NCBI GenBank assembly: GCA_029255685.2
Contig: CM055316.2
Location: forward strand, 78,304,861-78,368,860
DNA from: Silene conica
Lineage: Eukaryota; Streptophyta; Magnoliopsida; Caryophyllales; Caryophyllaceae
Length of the DNA stretch: 64,000 nucleotides
Direction of reading: 5' to 3'
Below the pieces are notes generated by a model. The model ran no database searches, had not been told where the DNA came from, and was given only the letters and a program-made list of their open reading frames with translations. The position numbers were made by a program, and so were the translations under genes. Below are positions 34,468-46,194 of the stretch, in pieces (position 1 is the first letter of the stretch; each line of letters starts with the position of its first letter).

Positions 34468-34950
34468 TCACGACCTTCTTTTCTTTTCAACGTTATTTAC
34501 ATCGAGTTTGAGGATTATCTTAACTAGTGACCCTCGCAAGTAAGAATTTGTGATCATTCAATGCCCAAAGGACAACATTTTCGGAGGACTTCATAAAAGT
34601 TGTAGCTGGGATTCCATTGAACACCTTCCTCCTTTCAGCCGCCGATGAGCAACTTAAGCAGTCGACATTGTATGTCTCGTCAAGCTATGCCATCTTAATC
34701 CAACAGTCCCAAATCCCCTCGCTTTCTTCAGTGTCCACTATGCGGTTTATTATGCCGAGGGGAACTTCGCCTCGCTTTCTCCGGCGTCCACCATGGGGTT
34801 TGAGGGTATTTTGCCGAGCTGAACCCAAAGTGTCATACAAGATGACCCATCTAACACCCCTGGAGTTCTTCGTTACAATATCGGTCAGGACTCAGGACGG
34901 TATTTTTCATAGCGAGACAGCCAAGAGCCCGAGATTGCTGATATTGATCT

Positions 34951-36860
34951 TCACAAGACCATCAAATTTACACAAAGCAATCCTGCTAATACCCAACACA
35001 AACGGGTGATCGTTGGCAACATAACGACACCCAAACTGGGCTTAAGAAGCCCAACATCATACTTCGGCTCGAGATTCGGGCCAAAAAGCCCAAAATGTCG
35101 TTCAAACGTCGGACCTAATTTCAAATCCTCATCAAACAGAGCAAACACATACGTCTCAAATGTTCTGTTCGACATCAAAGGCGTCCCAGCCCCGGATGTG
35201 ACGTGACGGATAACGTTACCATTATACACGGCAGCACTTTGTGGGTCCACACCAGCTTGGAGTGGGTCCCCTTGAGACGGCCACCCCGTCTCACCAATAA
35301 CAATGTCCACGTCACCAAACCCTAATCTCTTCATTGCACAAAAGACACTATCTAGCTGTGCATCCAACATATTGGTATAATTCACATTTGTGTTATAATC
35401 AAAGACACCGTGATTCGGCATGAAAGTTGCATAGTTTAGGGTTTCATTTGAGGTATCAAAGAACGGGTACGGGTTAATTATAAACGGTGATCCTATATCT
35501 CTTAAGAACTTCAGTAACGGTCTAAAAACATGCTCGTCATATCCTTGTCTAAACATTCCACTAGACGGAGGACTTGAACTCGATAACACCCCTAGCGAAT
35601 GAGGCGTTGATATTTGGATTTTCCGGTCCAATGCCGCGGCTATTAAGGCTCTATGCAGGGTCTGCATAGCCGGGATTAAGTTGGTAATTAAGAGCTTATC
35701 ACCGGTTGATAAAACCTCGTTACCAACTAGGATTCGAATTATGTTGGTCGAGCGAATGTGGGTCGAAATGTTGGTGTTGATCCATTGTTGAGAAAATGCT
35801 AGATTAGTGAATTGAGGGATTAAGAGGTTAGGGATGGTGATTGTTATGGCTAAGTGAGTGTGTGCAAAGGCTTGAAGGATGTATGGATTCGCGTCGAAGA
35901 GTCTAACCCGGTTGATGATTGTTGAATCCGTTAGGAACTTTGCAACGGTGTCCGGTGGTGGCAGGTTATCGGCCATCATCCCGTAATTGACTCCGATCAT
36001 CGGCTCAACACCTAAACAAATACGTCGTTAAAACAAATATATACTCGTAATAAACAAAGAAGTTAGATAACGTTATTTGATGATACTGGGTTTCAATATT
36101 ACTTTTGATATATACGGAATGAAACTCAAATGAAATGTATTTATATTTGTTCAATCCACGACTAAAGGCCACAATATAATATGCGGGAGGTAAATATATA
36201 TAGGTGAGTAGTTTTGTATGAAACGATCTCACATATACGGAGTAAGATTTAATATAAATACTTAATAATGTATTTCTCTAAGTATAGTGTTAGTTAGACT
36301 CAAATATATGATGATCTCATATAGGGTGTGCGGACCGCGCAATCGCATAAGACCTTCGATTTTTGGGTTCTAATAAAGTTAAATTAAGCATATAGTATGA
36401 CATAGTGTTTTAGCTTGTGATATTTTTAGGCTTCCGTATTTATGATCTTAAGTTCGATTCTTCATAACTACATTTTTTCCATTTTCGAAAAAATAAACCA
36501 TAAACATTTAAATTTATACAAATATTAATGTAAATAATGATATCAGGGCCTATTTTCAAAACATTTCTGTATATTAAAAAATAAATTTTATAACAAAATA
36601 ACATTTAAATTTATACACCTACAAAAGTATTAACGTAAATAGTGATATAGGACCCATTTTTAAAATTCTGCACGACCCTAAAATCTCGGAGACAACCCTA
36701 ATTTACGAGGCCATATCGGTCTGGTGGCGTCCTATTATCATCCGCTTAACTTTATCATAAAAGTACAAAGCAAGAGTGCTAGATAAGAGAAGTTACCTAA
36801 AACTTGGAAGATTAATGGAAGAAAAAAGAAGAAGACACCCTTAATTGATAGCATTGCCAT
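34951..36860 (-). CDS. GH17 endo-1,3-beta-glucanase, likely GPI-anchored (374 aa, 2 exons)
   Basis: Exon 36860-36797 encodes a signal peptide (MAMLSIKGVFFFFLPLIFQV). It splices in frame to 36011-34951, giving 374 residues; an intron placed just after the signal peptide is usual in this family. The mature part starts MIGVNYGMMADNLPPP. The predicted acid/base Glu is in LVGNEV (about E120) and the nucleophile Glu in IGETGWPS (about E262). A C-terminal hydrophobic tail (CWVLAGLLCVNLMVL) suggests a GPI anchor, and there is no CBM43/X8 module. Such enzymes hydrolyse callose in cell walls and at plasmodesmata. It resembles the Arabidopsis BG_PPAP/At2g27500-type clade, but the exact orthologue is uncertain. 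No disabling change is seen. Confidence 0.92.
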
Positions 36861-36869
36861 ATTAAGGGA

Positions 36870-38550
36870 AGAAAGAAGCTAATTCTGGAAGTTGTAATGG
36901 GATAACTTGGAGCTCAAACTTTAAAAGTATTGTACACAACTTATTAGCTTGTTGGATAAACATGTTTAATTTTATTTAATTTTATTTGAAAGAATGAGTA
37001 TATTTTTGGAGATTCTTTTCTTTGTATATTGCATTAGGTTTAGCATCATTTATTTATAAATTAATTATCTAGCTTACTAATGACTAATGAGTAAAGCACC
37101 ATTATTATCCAACTATTGTTTTTTTATCACAAATACTTTTACAAGTCGATTTTACAAAAATTTATTATAAATTGGAATTATTTAGTAATTGTTTTTTCTC
37201 ATTAATATAGTTATGTTTGAATCCGTTTTACAACTATATTATTGCAAGACTGTGTTACATAAGATTAACTGATTAAGGCTTTGTGCTTTCTAGCTTAATT
37301 TCAGTCGATTTCAAACTAACTCATTTTTTATTTACATATTTCAAACTTTTTTGTTATAAAACAAGTATTTTTTATTTAAATCTTTCAAATTTTTGTTGTT
37401 ATAATACAAGTATGATGTATGTGGTCAAATTATTTACATTTATTTATCATTTGTAATTCATACCTTGAAGTCAACATATTCAAAATTACAAGTCATGAAT
37501 TTTCCATGACAAAGACTTTGCATAGAATGGTAGAGAATGCTCCTATTTCATGCATGTTACTTATATACAGTATATGTATAAAACGTTTTCATTATTATTC
37601 AAACTATGCCTTGTGAGAAAATTCACAAAAAAAATTATATTATCATAATTGTAACTGAAAATACTTTTAAAAGTGTTTTATATATTCGCTCATATATTTT
37701 TAAAATTCAGATTGTCAAAGAGATAAATGAGCATTTAAAAGCTAAAATTAGAATTACTATATCAATATTAAAAATATAAAGTAAATACAATAAAACCCTA
37801 ACAAAGATCAACAATGGTTAGTTACAATTTGAGATGTGTATAGGTAATATACTTCATTTTCATAGTTATGTCGGACATGTTTTACTAAAGGTTGAATTGA
37901 ATCGAGCTTGAAATAAGCTGAACTAAATCAAATTTTGCTGTGAAACATAGAGCCGAAATTAGCCGAGTTGAACTAAAGTGAGATAAATTGAGCTAAACTA
38001 AAGTGGGTTAAACAGAGCTGAAATTAAGCCGAAAAGAACATATCTTCATATAATTCATAATGATTAATTTCAGCATCACTCTCTGGCGTACACGCTCGGT
38101 ACCACTGAGTAAGTGACGATATTTCATTTTCCATTCCGTTTATACCTAATTAGTATGCTGCCAAAAAAAAAAAAAAAAAAATATACCTAATTAGTAGTAA
38201 AGTCTATAGGGTTATTAATGGGAGTCACGATTGCATGCATAATGCATTAGAAATAGGTATAATTAGTGTATTAATAAGGTGGTTGATGCATGGGGTTATT
38301 ATCCTTCCTTACTTACGTAGAGCTGCCATTCTACGTGTACAAATCTAAACTAACACTTCTAACTACCAAACCATTTTTCATATGCTTTTTCTTCCCATTA
38401 TTTTCTCAAACTTACTTTCAAAATATGTACTCTACCGTTAAATGGACCAACAACTACCCCTAGCCTACAAGTCTACAACCTAACATTATTGACCATGCTA
38501 GCCAAGGGCACTTTCGTCATTCCAAGTGACCAACTCGTCTTATATTATTG
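36870..38550. other. Upstream region of the GH17 gene, no other gene
   Basis: AT-rich spacer. About 37866-38045 is a diverged Tourist-like relic (GCTGAACTAAATCAA, GAGCTGAAATTAAGCCGAAA). An A18 run lies at about 38163-38180. Short open frames (for example 37419-37616) have no support. Confidence 0.4.
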
Positions 38551-38556
38551 TACTAA

Positions 38557-38757
38557 GACCCTGTTCTTTTCTACTAAAATGAGCTGAATAGAACTTAATG
38601 GAGTGGAGCGGATGTAAGCTAAATTGAATGAAACTTGAGTAACTTGAATAACGCTGAAGTAAGAGTTAATTTGTAAAAAGATTAGTTGAATTAACTTAAA
38701 CCGAATAACGCTGAGTAGAAATAAAACGAGTTAAAATTAAATCAGAAAGAAGAGGCT
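38557..38757. mobile_element. Tourist-like MITE, diverged copy
   Basis: It starts GACCCTGTTCTTTTCTACT and ends AAATCAGAAAGAAGAGGCT. TAA flanks both sides (38554-38556 and 38758-38760). The interior carries the same GAGCTGAATRGAAC, GTAAAAAGATTAGTTGAA words as the other family members, but with more substitutions and an internal deletion. Confidence 0.65.
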
Positions 38758-38787
38758 TAACTAATATGGTTAGTTGGTTACCCTTTT

Positions 38788-38792
<5 letters not shown>

Positions 38793-38833
<41 letters not shown>
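38793..38833. repeat. (TA)n microsatellite
   Basis: About 20 uninterrupted TA units. It would be expected to vary in length between individuals. Confidence 0.95.
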
Positions 38834-38834
<1 letters not shown>

Positions 38835-38839
38835 CGAAA

Positions 38840-40130
38840 TAATACACAGATAAGTCATAAGACTCATAACTAATTAGCCTATTGCATAATATTTCTTGCT
38901 CAAATGAGTATTCCAATCAAAGAAGCAATTACGGTAGCATAGATTTAAACGAGAAAATTGTTACTTTCTTCGTTTCACTCAGTTAAACACGCGAACTGAA
39001 TCCTCAAATATCGAGTGATTAACTGACGTGTGGTGAAGACGGATAAAGATGTTGATTGGATTGAGATGCTCATTTGAGCAAAAAATATTGTGGAAAGAGG
39101 CGAAACAGAATTATATTACTCACATTTCACCAAAAAAGTTGAGTTACAGGTAATGGAATTCATGTTAATATCTAATAATTGCTTTCACTGATAAATGCAT
39201 GCTAGGTGATTGATGATCGAGGAGGCCACAAGCGATACACGATGTATGGCATCGTCTATGAGAGCTCGGATCATCCGTCATCAATCGTCAGTACGACTTT
39301 CACAACTGCCCGATTTTCAAGGTAAGATACTTTCTTCTGTCTTAATCGTTTGTTTATCTTAATCAACGCCTCAAGGGTAACAAATGATTGAGATGAAAAA
39401 CATACTCAATTTAATACAAGTATAGTAATATGTAAAGACCGATATTTAATAATACTTTCAATATGTGAGTTGCGGGCAAAGGGTTTTCCTGATACAAGCA
39501 GAAGAATGAAGACTTGGACAGGGTAGCTAAAATTCCACAGCAGCGAAACCCTAGATCACGGGAGTCATTTGTGAAATTGACAAGATTAAACATAATGTGT
39601 ACAAAGAGACAAGGCTTACCATATATTGTACAGGACGTACACCCTTTCAGCTGCCATTGCATGAACCTTGGGCACACAGGTACGTTGTCATTGTATCTAA
39701 GCTTCATTTGAGAAATTGAAGTATCGTAACTCTATGCATAAACCATTTCAAAATGGCCTTTCTAAATCTTATCAGGGCCGACAGGTACAAGCGCTCGAAC
39801 TAGCTAACCATCAGCCCTGGTCACCTTTTGAGCTGCCAATCTATACAAAACTTGCCTCCTACAACATCTTCTAGACCTTCCTCAGCCTTCAAACAGCGCC
39901 ATCCTCAGGACCTCATCCCCACAACTGACCCAAACTTCCAATGAACTCTCTTGACATCATTCTTCTTCCAGCCAAATCCCTTTCCTCTGAACTACTCCAA
40001 CTACAGGCACAAAGCAAAGTTGAAAATCAAACTACTCTTTAAGTTCTACATTCAATCAAACCCCAAAGATGAAAATAACATGCGAATACTTTTGCGCAAA
40101 CTTTCTTAATAGAAAAATGTGTTTTTCTAT
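38840..40130. other. Repeat-poor spacer, no gene supported
   Basis: Possible exon-like pieces occur at about 39206-39322 (plus strand, open, followed by GTAAGATA) and 39511-39711. I recognise no protein family in either, and they do not join into a longer frame. They may be decayed gene remains. Confidence 0.35.
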
Positions 40131-40133
40131 AGA

Positions 40134-40157
40134 CTAGTTGTTATTCCGCGCGCGGAA
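40134..40157 (-). mobile_element. Helitron-like 3' terminus (GC palindrome plus CTAG)
   Basis: On the minus strand the 14-bp palindrome TTCCGCGCGCGGAA (40157-40144) is followed after 6 nt by CTAG (40137-40134). Flanking sequence is AT-rich. This is the organisation of a Helitron 3' end, with a different hairpin from the one at 16841-16859. The body would extend rightward, towards the gene fragments beyond 54 kb, which are all on the minus strand. The 5' end was not found. Confidence 0.5.
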
Positions 40158-41907
40158 TTCCAATGGACGTAATTTGTCATTAAGTAAATATTCATAATTT
40201 CAACATGGTACATTGTTTTGTTCGTATCATATTCACGTGTCATGTTGATCTGTTGTAGAATGATTTTGATGGAAGAATAATCATATATTGAATAACTAAC
40301 ATCTTTGATTATAATTATATAGGCTATCTATCACGTGTAAGGTATGTAAACATTGGCTTACGGAAATCATTTTCATGATTTTATACATACACAACAAACT
40401 TTCTAACCCGATAATTATTATTATGTATAATAAGTTGTTGTTATGAGATAAAAATGTAATCTTTTAATCCATTATAAACTGATAACTCGTAACATATGTA
40501 TGAGATATGACAATAAGAAGGCCGTCTTTAATGTAGACTACAACCGTCTAAATTCTATGTTTTTGACAGGGTGCTCGATAGATTTAACAATGAGGCCCTA
40601 TCTTGACAATGAATTCGCATCATTGTTAGCTCTGTGTATTCAGTATTAAGTATAATAGATAGTCTGGTAATATAATTGAATTTTAAGTAACGGTCCTACT
40701 AACTATTTGATCTTTGCGCAAACGTCATTTGATCGAAATAGTAAAGGGAATAATCAACATCAAAATTAACACAAATTGCATATTTAATTCAATGTATGAA
40801 ATCAAATTACCTTCATTTTTAGTTGCAATTTTGCAAAACAGGATAAAAACAATAGGAATAGTAAAGCAGTAGTTTTCATGCGTAGTGCGTGATAAACAGT
40901 AGAGCTTATGTCCTTTTACTTTTTGCATGTCATTTTTTCTCCTCTACTCCCCCATTCTCTTTATTTATTCGTACTCTTCCTCCTTTACTCTAAATTGAAG
41001 AAGGGAAACTCATTGCGATGATATCTTGTGCTCTTACGGAGTTTATGTTTATCAAAACCAAATCTAAAATCAAAATCAAAATCAGAATACCAACTCTGAT
41101 CCTCCTACTCTTTCCGATCCTTCTAATCCTACCTAGGACTTTGTTTAAAGGTAAAAAATTGCATCGAAATTTAGCAAATTGAACATTCACATCAAATCTC
41201 GATTGTTCCATCTTCTGTGTTACATGTACATAATATTTTACTTGTGTGCCAATCGAGAATGTTTTCAAATGAATCCCGGTGAAAATTGAACGTGATGTAG
41301 AAATAGTAGCCTAAACAAAATTAAATTCAGAACGAACATTGATTTCTATTCTTAAAATGTTGGAATCTATCAGGCGAAACTTGTACGCATTTCGTCACCA
41401 GCTGTAGCAAATATTTCTTCAACCCTGAAATAGGATATACTCAAATAATAAATATACTGTGAGATGGAAATAGGCAAAATCGACAATGAGACAGTACTTC
41501 TGATGACTCAATCAATTACTTCAAACTTATCAATACAAAAATGACTATAGACAACAACCCAGCTTCACACAGCTGATTTGTACAGGTATTGAAATCACCC
41601 GCAATTTGAGGCAGTATCAAAACACTGGTAGGTACTGACAGAAATACATGCAAGGAATTCAGAAATTAAGCATAAATGCAGAGTATAAATTTAACACGAA
41701 ACCAACATATTCAAATGTACTAAATCGTAATACAAATTAATATATGATAATATATAATATGTTTATACCCACATGTATTCGCTCCAACCAGAAGCAAAAC
41801 ATGTTAGCCTGCATTATTCAACAACAGTTTCAAATAAAAATTACAGGAAGACATGACTTCAGCTTAGGATTAAACAGCGATGCATCAAACTTGCTGCGAT
41901 GGGCTTA

Positions 41908-42333
41908 TTAGTCTGAATCGTAGTACCCCTCGCTTTCTGACAATATAGTAACAGGGCCTTCTCCATAGTCACCTAACCCGTCTGAGTCTCTATTTCCATC
42001 TAGCCAAACATGGTAGATGTATCTTGATTCTTTCGTTGGCAGAACAAGACAGCTACATTGGATAGAAAACACGCGACCCCACCTTGTCCTGATGATTACC
42101 CCGACACAGTGTTCACTCTTCACCTGACTTTTATAATCAACCGTCATTTTAGATGTCTCTTTGCCAATTGCAAACAAAGAAGCCCACCTTTTGCATACTT
42201 CAGCCATGCTACGTCTGTCAAGATGATTGAGTCTATTGAAAATGTTGGTCATCAACTCATCAGAACTGAGCAATAGATGGTGAATTCTACTGCCTTCTTT
42301 TGTCTCTTTCAGTACATAAAGTCTCTTAAACAT
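41908..42333 (-). CDS. Small F-box protein (141 aa)
   Basis: A single open exon encodes 141 residues. Residues 22-53 (LLSSDELMTNIFNRLNHLDR, then SMAEVCKRWASLF) form a good F-box, the SKP1-binding module of SCF ubiquitin ligases. The region after it (VGVIIRTRWGRVFSIQCSCL, SRYIYHVWLDG) shows no LRR, kelch or FBA pattern, and the tail is acidic (SESEGYYDSD). A splice acceptor (TTTCTGCAG) lies just upstream of the leader, so a 5'UTR intron is probable. The gene is much shorter than most F-box proteins, so it may be a truncated copy. The target is unknown. Confidence 0.65.
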   Translation of the reverse strand: MFKRLYVLKETKEGSRIHHLLLSSDELMTNIFNRLNHLDRRSMAEVCKRWASLFAIGKETSKMTVDYKSQVKSEHCVGVIIRTRWGRVFSIQCSCLVLPTKESRYIYHVWLDGNRDSDGLGDYGEGPVTILSESEGYYDSD

Positions 42334-42347
42334 TGATTTTTAACTGA

Positions 42348-42434
42348 TTACACCTTCTTCCATCGTTTGTAGTCATGCTCAAACTCACGCATGTCTTCTT
42401 TGTTGAAGTAGACAACACCAGCACAGGGAGACAT
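42348..42434 (-). CDS. 28-codon upstream ORF ahead of the F-box ORF
   Basis: ATG at 42434 opens MSPCAGVVYFNKEDMREFEH followed by DYKRWKKV and a TAA at 42350-42348, only 14 nt before the F-box ATG at 42333. It begins 9 nt or so after a likely splice acceptor, so both ORFs should lie on one mRNA. The composition looks protein-like rather than random. It could be a regulatory uORF or the remnant of an earlier N-terminal exon. I do not recognise the peptide. Confidence 0.45.
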   Translation of the reverse strand: MSPCAGVVYFNKEDMREFEHDYKRWKKV

Positions 42435-42435
42435 A

Positions 42436-43585
42436 CTTGTCTAGCTGCAGAAATTAAACATCGAAGCTAGAGACTTTAAACAAAAGAAAACTCTTAGGGT
42501 TTGGATAAATGATGAGATTATGAAGGGTGTTGTATTTTGTTTATTTACTGGCAATTGATTATTATTTATTGGAGGAACATTGATTATAGTGGTTCATTTT
42601 TTTTTGTCTGCATGACATAAAAACGAATGACATAAGCTCTCTCTTTTGTAACCCTTTTACTCCAGTACCTAATTGACTATGGGATAGCAACACGCTGAAC
42701 CAGATTATGTTAAATCCGGATATAGTTATGCATCTTGATGGTGTAGCATGGGTATAAAATTATTTGCACATGACCAACAGGGTAAACACGGATAGACGAT
42801 TGGGGAATTATACCCATGACTGATCTCACGAGTCACGCCATCATTTAAAACTATCTTAAGAACATTGGAGAATTATAAAAAGAAAAATAATAGGAATGTA
42901 TAAACCTTTAGCTACATAGATCATAATGAATACACACGATGTAAGGTGAAGCACAAATAATGACCTGGTTAGTGGTTTCATCTGGGTCTCTTATCCTACC
43001 CAACTGTCTCCCTCACCCTGATTTTGAAAAAAATTCAAACTATGAGATATCTAAGGAGGCTAGCGAGCCCTTCAGTTCAAAACCTCAACCACCAAAATTC
43101 AAATTAAAAGAGGCAAAAACTTGGGTAAGACCGGCCTACGTGAGTCTCGATCCTCACCATCTACTTCAGAGTCTAGTACCGCGAATATCAAAGGAAAGGG
43201 ATCGAGTGGTTCAAATGTAACACTTGATCACACACCGAAAGTACTAATTGGTAAAAATGAGATTAACCCAACTCGAAATAAGAATAGTTTGCAGTTAAAG
43301 AATGATCAGACAAATAATGTACACAAGGAGCCTGTAAATAAAGCAATACAATCGCATCACAGATTCACAGAATGTATAAAAAAGGCGGTAGGTCACGTAC
43401 AAAGCTGGGAGTAAAGTTGTTGAACCTTGTATGAGTTGTGGTCGATCACTGGGTACAACTCGCTTCTTCCATTATTATTGTTGATGCATGTTAAGTTTAA
43501 CTTAGATAAGATCTGTCACAACTCGATTAATGTTGCTAATTTAAATCTGTCATTGGCGCATGCACTCGTATCTAGCACTTGCAGC
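42436..43585. other. Promoter side of the F-box gene and an unplaced reading-frame relic
   Basis: On the plus strand about 43040-43414 has two overlapping open stretches in different frames (KPQPPKFKLKEAKTWVRPAY, then ESRSSPSTSESSTANIKGKG and onward to VQSWE). A plausible donor (GGGTAAGA) lies near 43122. The Ser/Lys-rich composition suggests a disordered nuclear protein or its pseudogene. No family was recognised. Confidence 0.3.
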
Positions 43586-44049
43586 GGAGTAACACAGATT
43601 ATGAAATAGATGTCGATATGCAAAGATGTTACCTCGTAGATAACTTGTTTAGGCTTGTAGCTCTATTTGAAGTAGGGAAACAAATCAAGTAATGACAACC
43701 TAAAGTTTTCAAGATGTGGACATTATCTACTGAATTTTGTGTATTGTATTTATTTAACTGCTACAATAGAGCATTAATAGAGCACCTTACTCAACCCTTT
43801 ATCCTAATGAACCTACGCCCTCCACATACTCCGCCACTCAATGGTGCGTTATCACTCTTCCTATTATTCCCTCTTCACCCTTCTCTGCTCCATCTCCTCC
43901 GCCCCCTCAAATAGCTCCCAGCACCTCTGCAAATACTTCTGCTACCCCCATACTACACCTGCTACCACACATGTTTCTACCTCCCCATATTGTCCTCTAT
44001 GTACCACCTCACCTTCTAACTTCGATCTCTACTCCCTCCCAATCCGCCT

Positions 44050-45000
44050 TTGTCTAGCCTGTACAGCCTGACCTATTCATCCCGTTACCCCCCTCTGTCA
44101 GACCCTTCTCGTGTCACCACTCGACTCATGAACAACATTCGTGTGACATATCCCCGGTATGCCAAGTCAGCCCATATCTCCAACACCTCTCTTCCCCTGT
44201 CTCCCTCAAAATTGCTCTCCCTGTTCCGAAATAGCAGACTATGTCTGCCTAAAATTCTGCTCTCATCACTAATAATACTTGGTCCTTTGTTCCCTTTGAC
44301 ACGTCTTACAATGTTGTTGGTTGTCGTTGGTGTTTTGCATAAATATAGAGTCCGTCTTATCGCTAGAGGATTTTAACAACGACTGCTTGTTGATTACACT
44401 GAAACTTTATGTCCCGTTGTTAATAAACATTCACTCACCATATATCTTCTTGTCTACGTCGATGACATTATAGTCACCAGTCCCAAATCCCCTCATCTTG
44501 ATCATTTTCGTTCCTCGTTCGCCAATCGGTTTTCTTTGAAATATCTTGGTTTCTCGTCATACTTTCTCGAAGTAGAAGTAGCGCCTACAACCTTTGGCCT
44601 ACGACTCACCCGAACCAAGTACATCCATGACATACTTACTTGTGCCCACATGCTTGATTGAAAACCCACTATTACCCCAATGAAACCCGATCCTTCTGTC
44701 ACCCTTGCGACTGGTCAGTCCATTCCTAACCCCTCAAACTACCGTGCTACTGTCGGTTGCCTTCAATATATATCCCTTACCCGACCTGACATTGCCTTTG
44801 TTGTCAACAAGCTAGCCCAATTCCCTCATGATCCTCAAGAGTCTAATTGGTTAGCCTTGAAACGACTTCTTTGTTATCTTAAGGGTTTTCTTGAAGTTGG
44901 CATTAACCGTCATCGTAATACATCTCTGTCCCTCCACTCATTTACGACGCCGATTGAGCTGTTGATAAGGATGATTATGTTTCTACCACTGGTTTTATTA
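44050..45000 (+). mobile_element. Decayed Ty1/copia reverse transcriptase/RNase H fragment (unit 1)
   Basis: Frames encode recognisable copia pol pieces: RVRLIARGF with DYTETLCPVV nearby, then YVDDIIVTS (the RT catalytic motif) at about 44449, and TRPDIAFVVNKLAQFPHDPQ with LALKRLLCYLKGFLEVGI at 44775-44910. The part between the first two is missing, which removes most of the RT fingers and palm. Stops and frame changes occur, for example TGA just before MKPDPSVTL. No LTRs were found, so this is an old internal fragment. Confidence 0.8.
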
Positions 45001-45616
45001 TATACCTTGCCCGCAGGCCGCAACCCAATTTCATGGTCCTCCCGTAAGTATCGGTTTGGGATATTTTTTCAAGTTTTTACAACCTTTTGAAAATGTCCTA
45101 CTTCATGTCTCTTCTTTCCTACTGTAGTTTGGAGGATATTTTTCCTTCAGTGTGATTATGAGGCAACTATGATGGGTTATTGGATTACGGGAAGCGCGTA
45201 TGTGTTTAATTGAGGTGGTATAAATTATAATGTAGCACCTTGGAGACTTCAGGTGTTGTCTTGTTTCCCAGTTTGTGTATAAATTATAATGTATAAATTA
45301 TTTGTTGTCTTGTTTCCCAGTTTGTGTCAGACTGTCAGCTGTAAGGAAATAGTTGCGGTACTGCTTGTATCGGGTGTGTGAAGAGACTATTAGACGAACT
45401 GTTCCATTGATAAACTTCAGGTAATAAATATTAGTTTCCATTGGATTAAATCAGAGCTGCTGACTGCTGATGTCGGGGATATCATTTCCGACGAGATGTA
45501 ATAGATAAAATTTTAGAGGTAATTGAAAAAAATTTGTTCCTTTAAAGTTTGGCGGCTAAGCAGCCCGAAGTTATCGAGTTTATCCGATTTTTTTTTGCAG
45601 TTTTATTACATGAGAT

Positions 45617-46194
45617 GATGGAAAATCGATTAAGATGGTTTAGCCATGTGAGAAGAAGACCTACAAACGCATCGGTTAGGAGGTTGGAGACCTGGGGTGC
45701 AGAAAAGGTTGCTAGGGGCAGAGGGAGACTTAAACAAACTTGGAGAAGAGTGATTGAGCACGATATGAGATTTCTCGGGCTTCAGGAGGGGATGTTGATG
45801 GAGAGGGCACTATGGAGGGATATGACACATGTGGACTTCTAGCTTTTGTTGTTTTTATTAAGTTTTCTAAAAAATATTTCTTTATGGATTTGTTACATTT
45901 TCTCCCCAAAACTCCTATATTAAATTTTACTTCGTTTTTCAAACTTACTTTAAACTTTATTTTTGATTTATTTTTTTGTTTTTGTTTTTTATACATGTGA
46001 TAAGTTCGATTTAACATCTATAAAACCCCTTTATCTTTCATATTCGGTTTCACTTCACTTCCGTTTCTTTTTGTTCTTTATTATTTTCTCTTGTCGAGAC
46101 GAGAGTTCACCCTGGACGGTTCCAAAGGATGATTCATGTCAGCCGACCCCAAAACATTTTGGGACTAAGGCTCTGATGTTGTTATTGTTGTTGT
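45617..46194 (+). mobile_element. 5'-truncated RTE-type LINE, 3' end (unit 1)
   Basis: The 578-bp insert opens in the C-terminal end of a LINE ORF (ENRLRWFSHVRRRP ... RGRGRLKQTWRRVIEHDM ... LMERALWRDM), with a stop at 45840-45842. It ends in GGGACTAAGGCTCTGATG followed by TTGTTATTGTTGTTG, a simple-repeat tail typical of plant RTE elements. A 13-bp target duplication, TATTACATRAGAT, with one mismatch flanks it (45604-45616 and 46195-46207). Confidence 0.85.

Noticed and set aside
34617..35009. Plus-strand 130-codon frame upstream of the GH17 stop
   Set aside because: No recognisable domain, and it runs antisense into the GH17 C-terminus.
40990..41268. Minus-strand 92-codon frame with Ile/Leu repeats
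   Set aside because: Simple ATCAAAATC-type sequence produces the apparent hydrophobic run; no homology or splice support.
43714..44376. Small genes encoded by the repeated plus-strand frames (66, 76 and 108 codons)
   Set aside because: They overlap the decayed copia sequence, are low in domain content, and are conserved between the two units only because the duplication is recent.
45730..46017. Minus-strand 95-codon frame, repeated at 50495
   Set aside because: It is the antisense of the LINE 3' ORF and tail.
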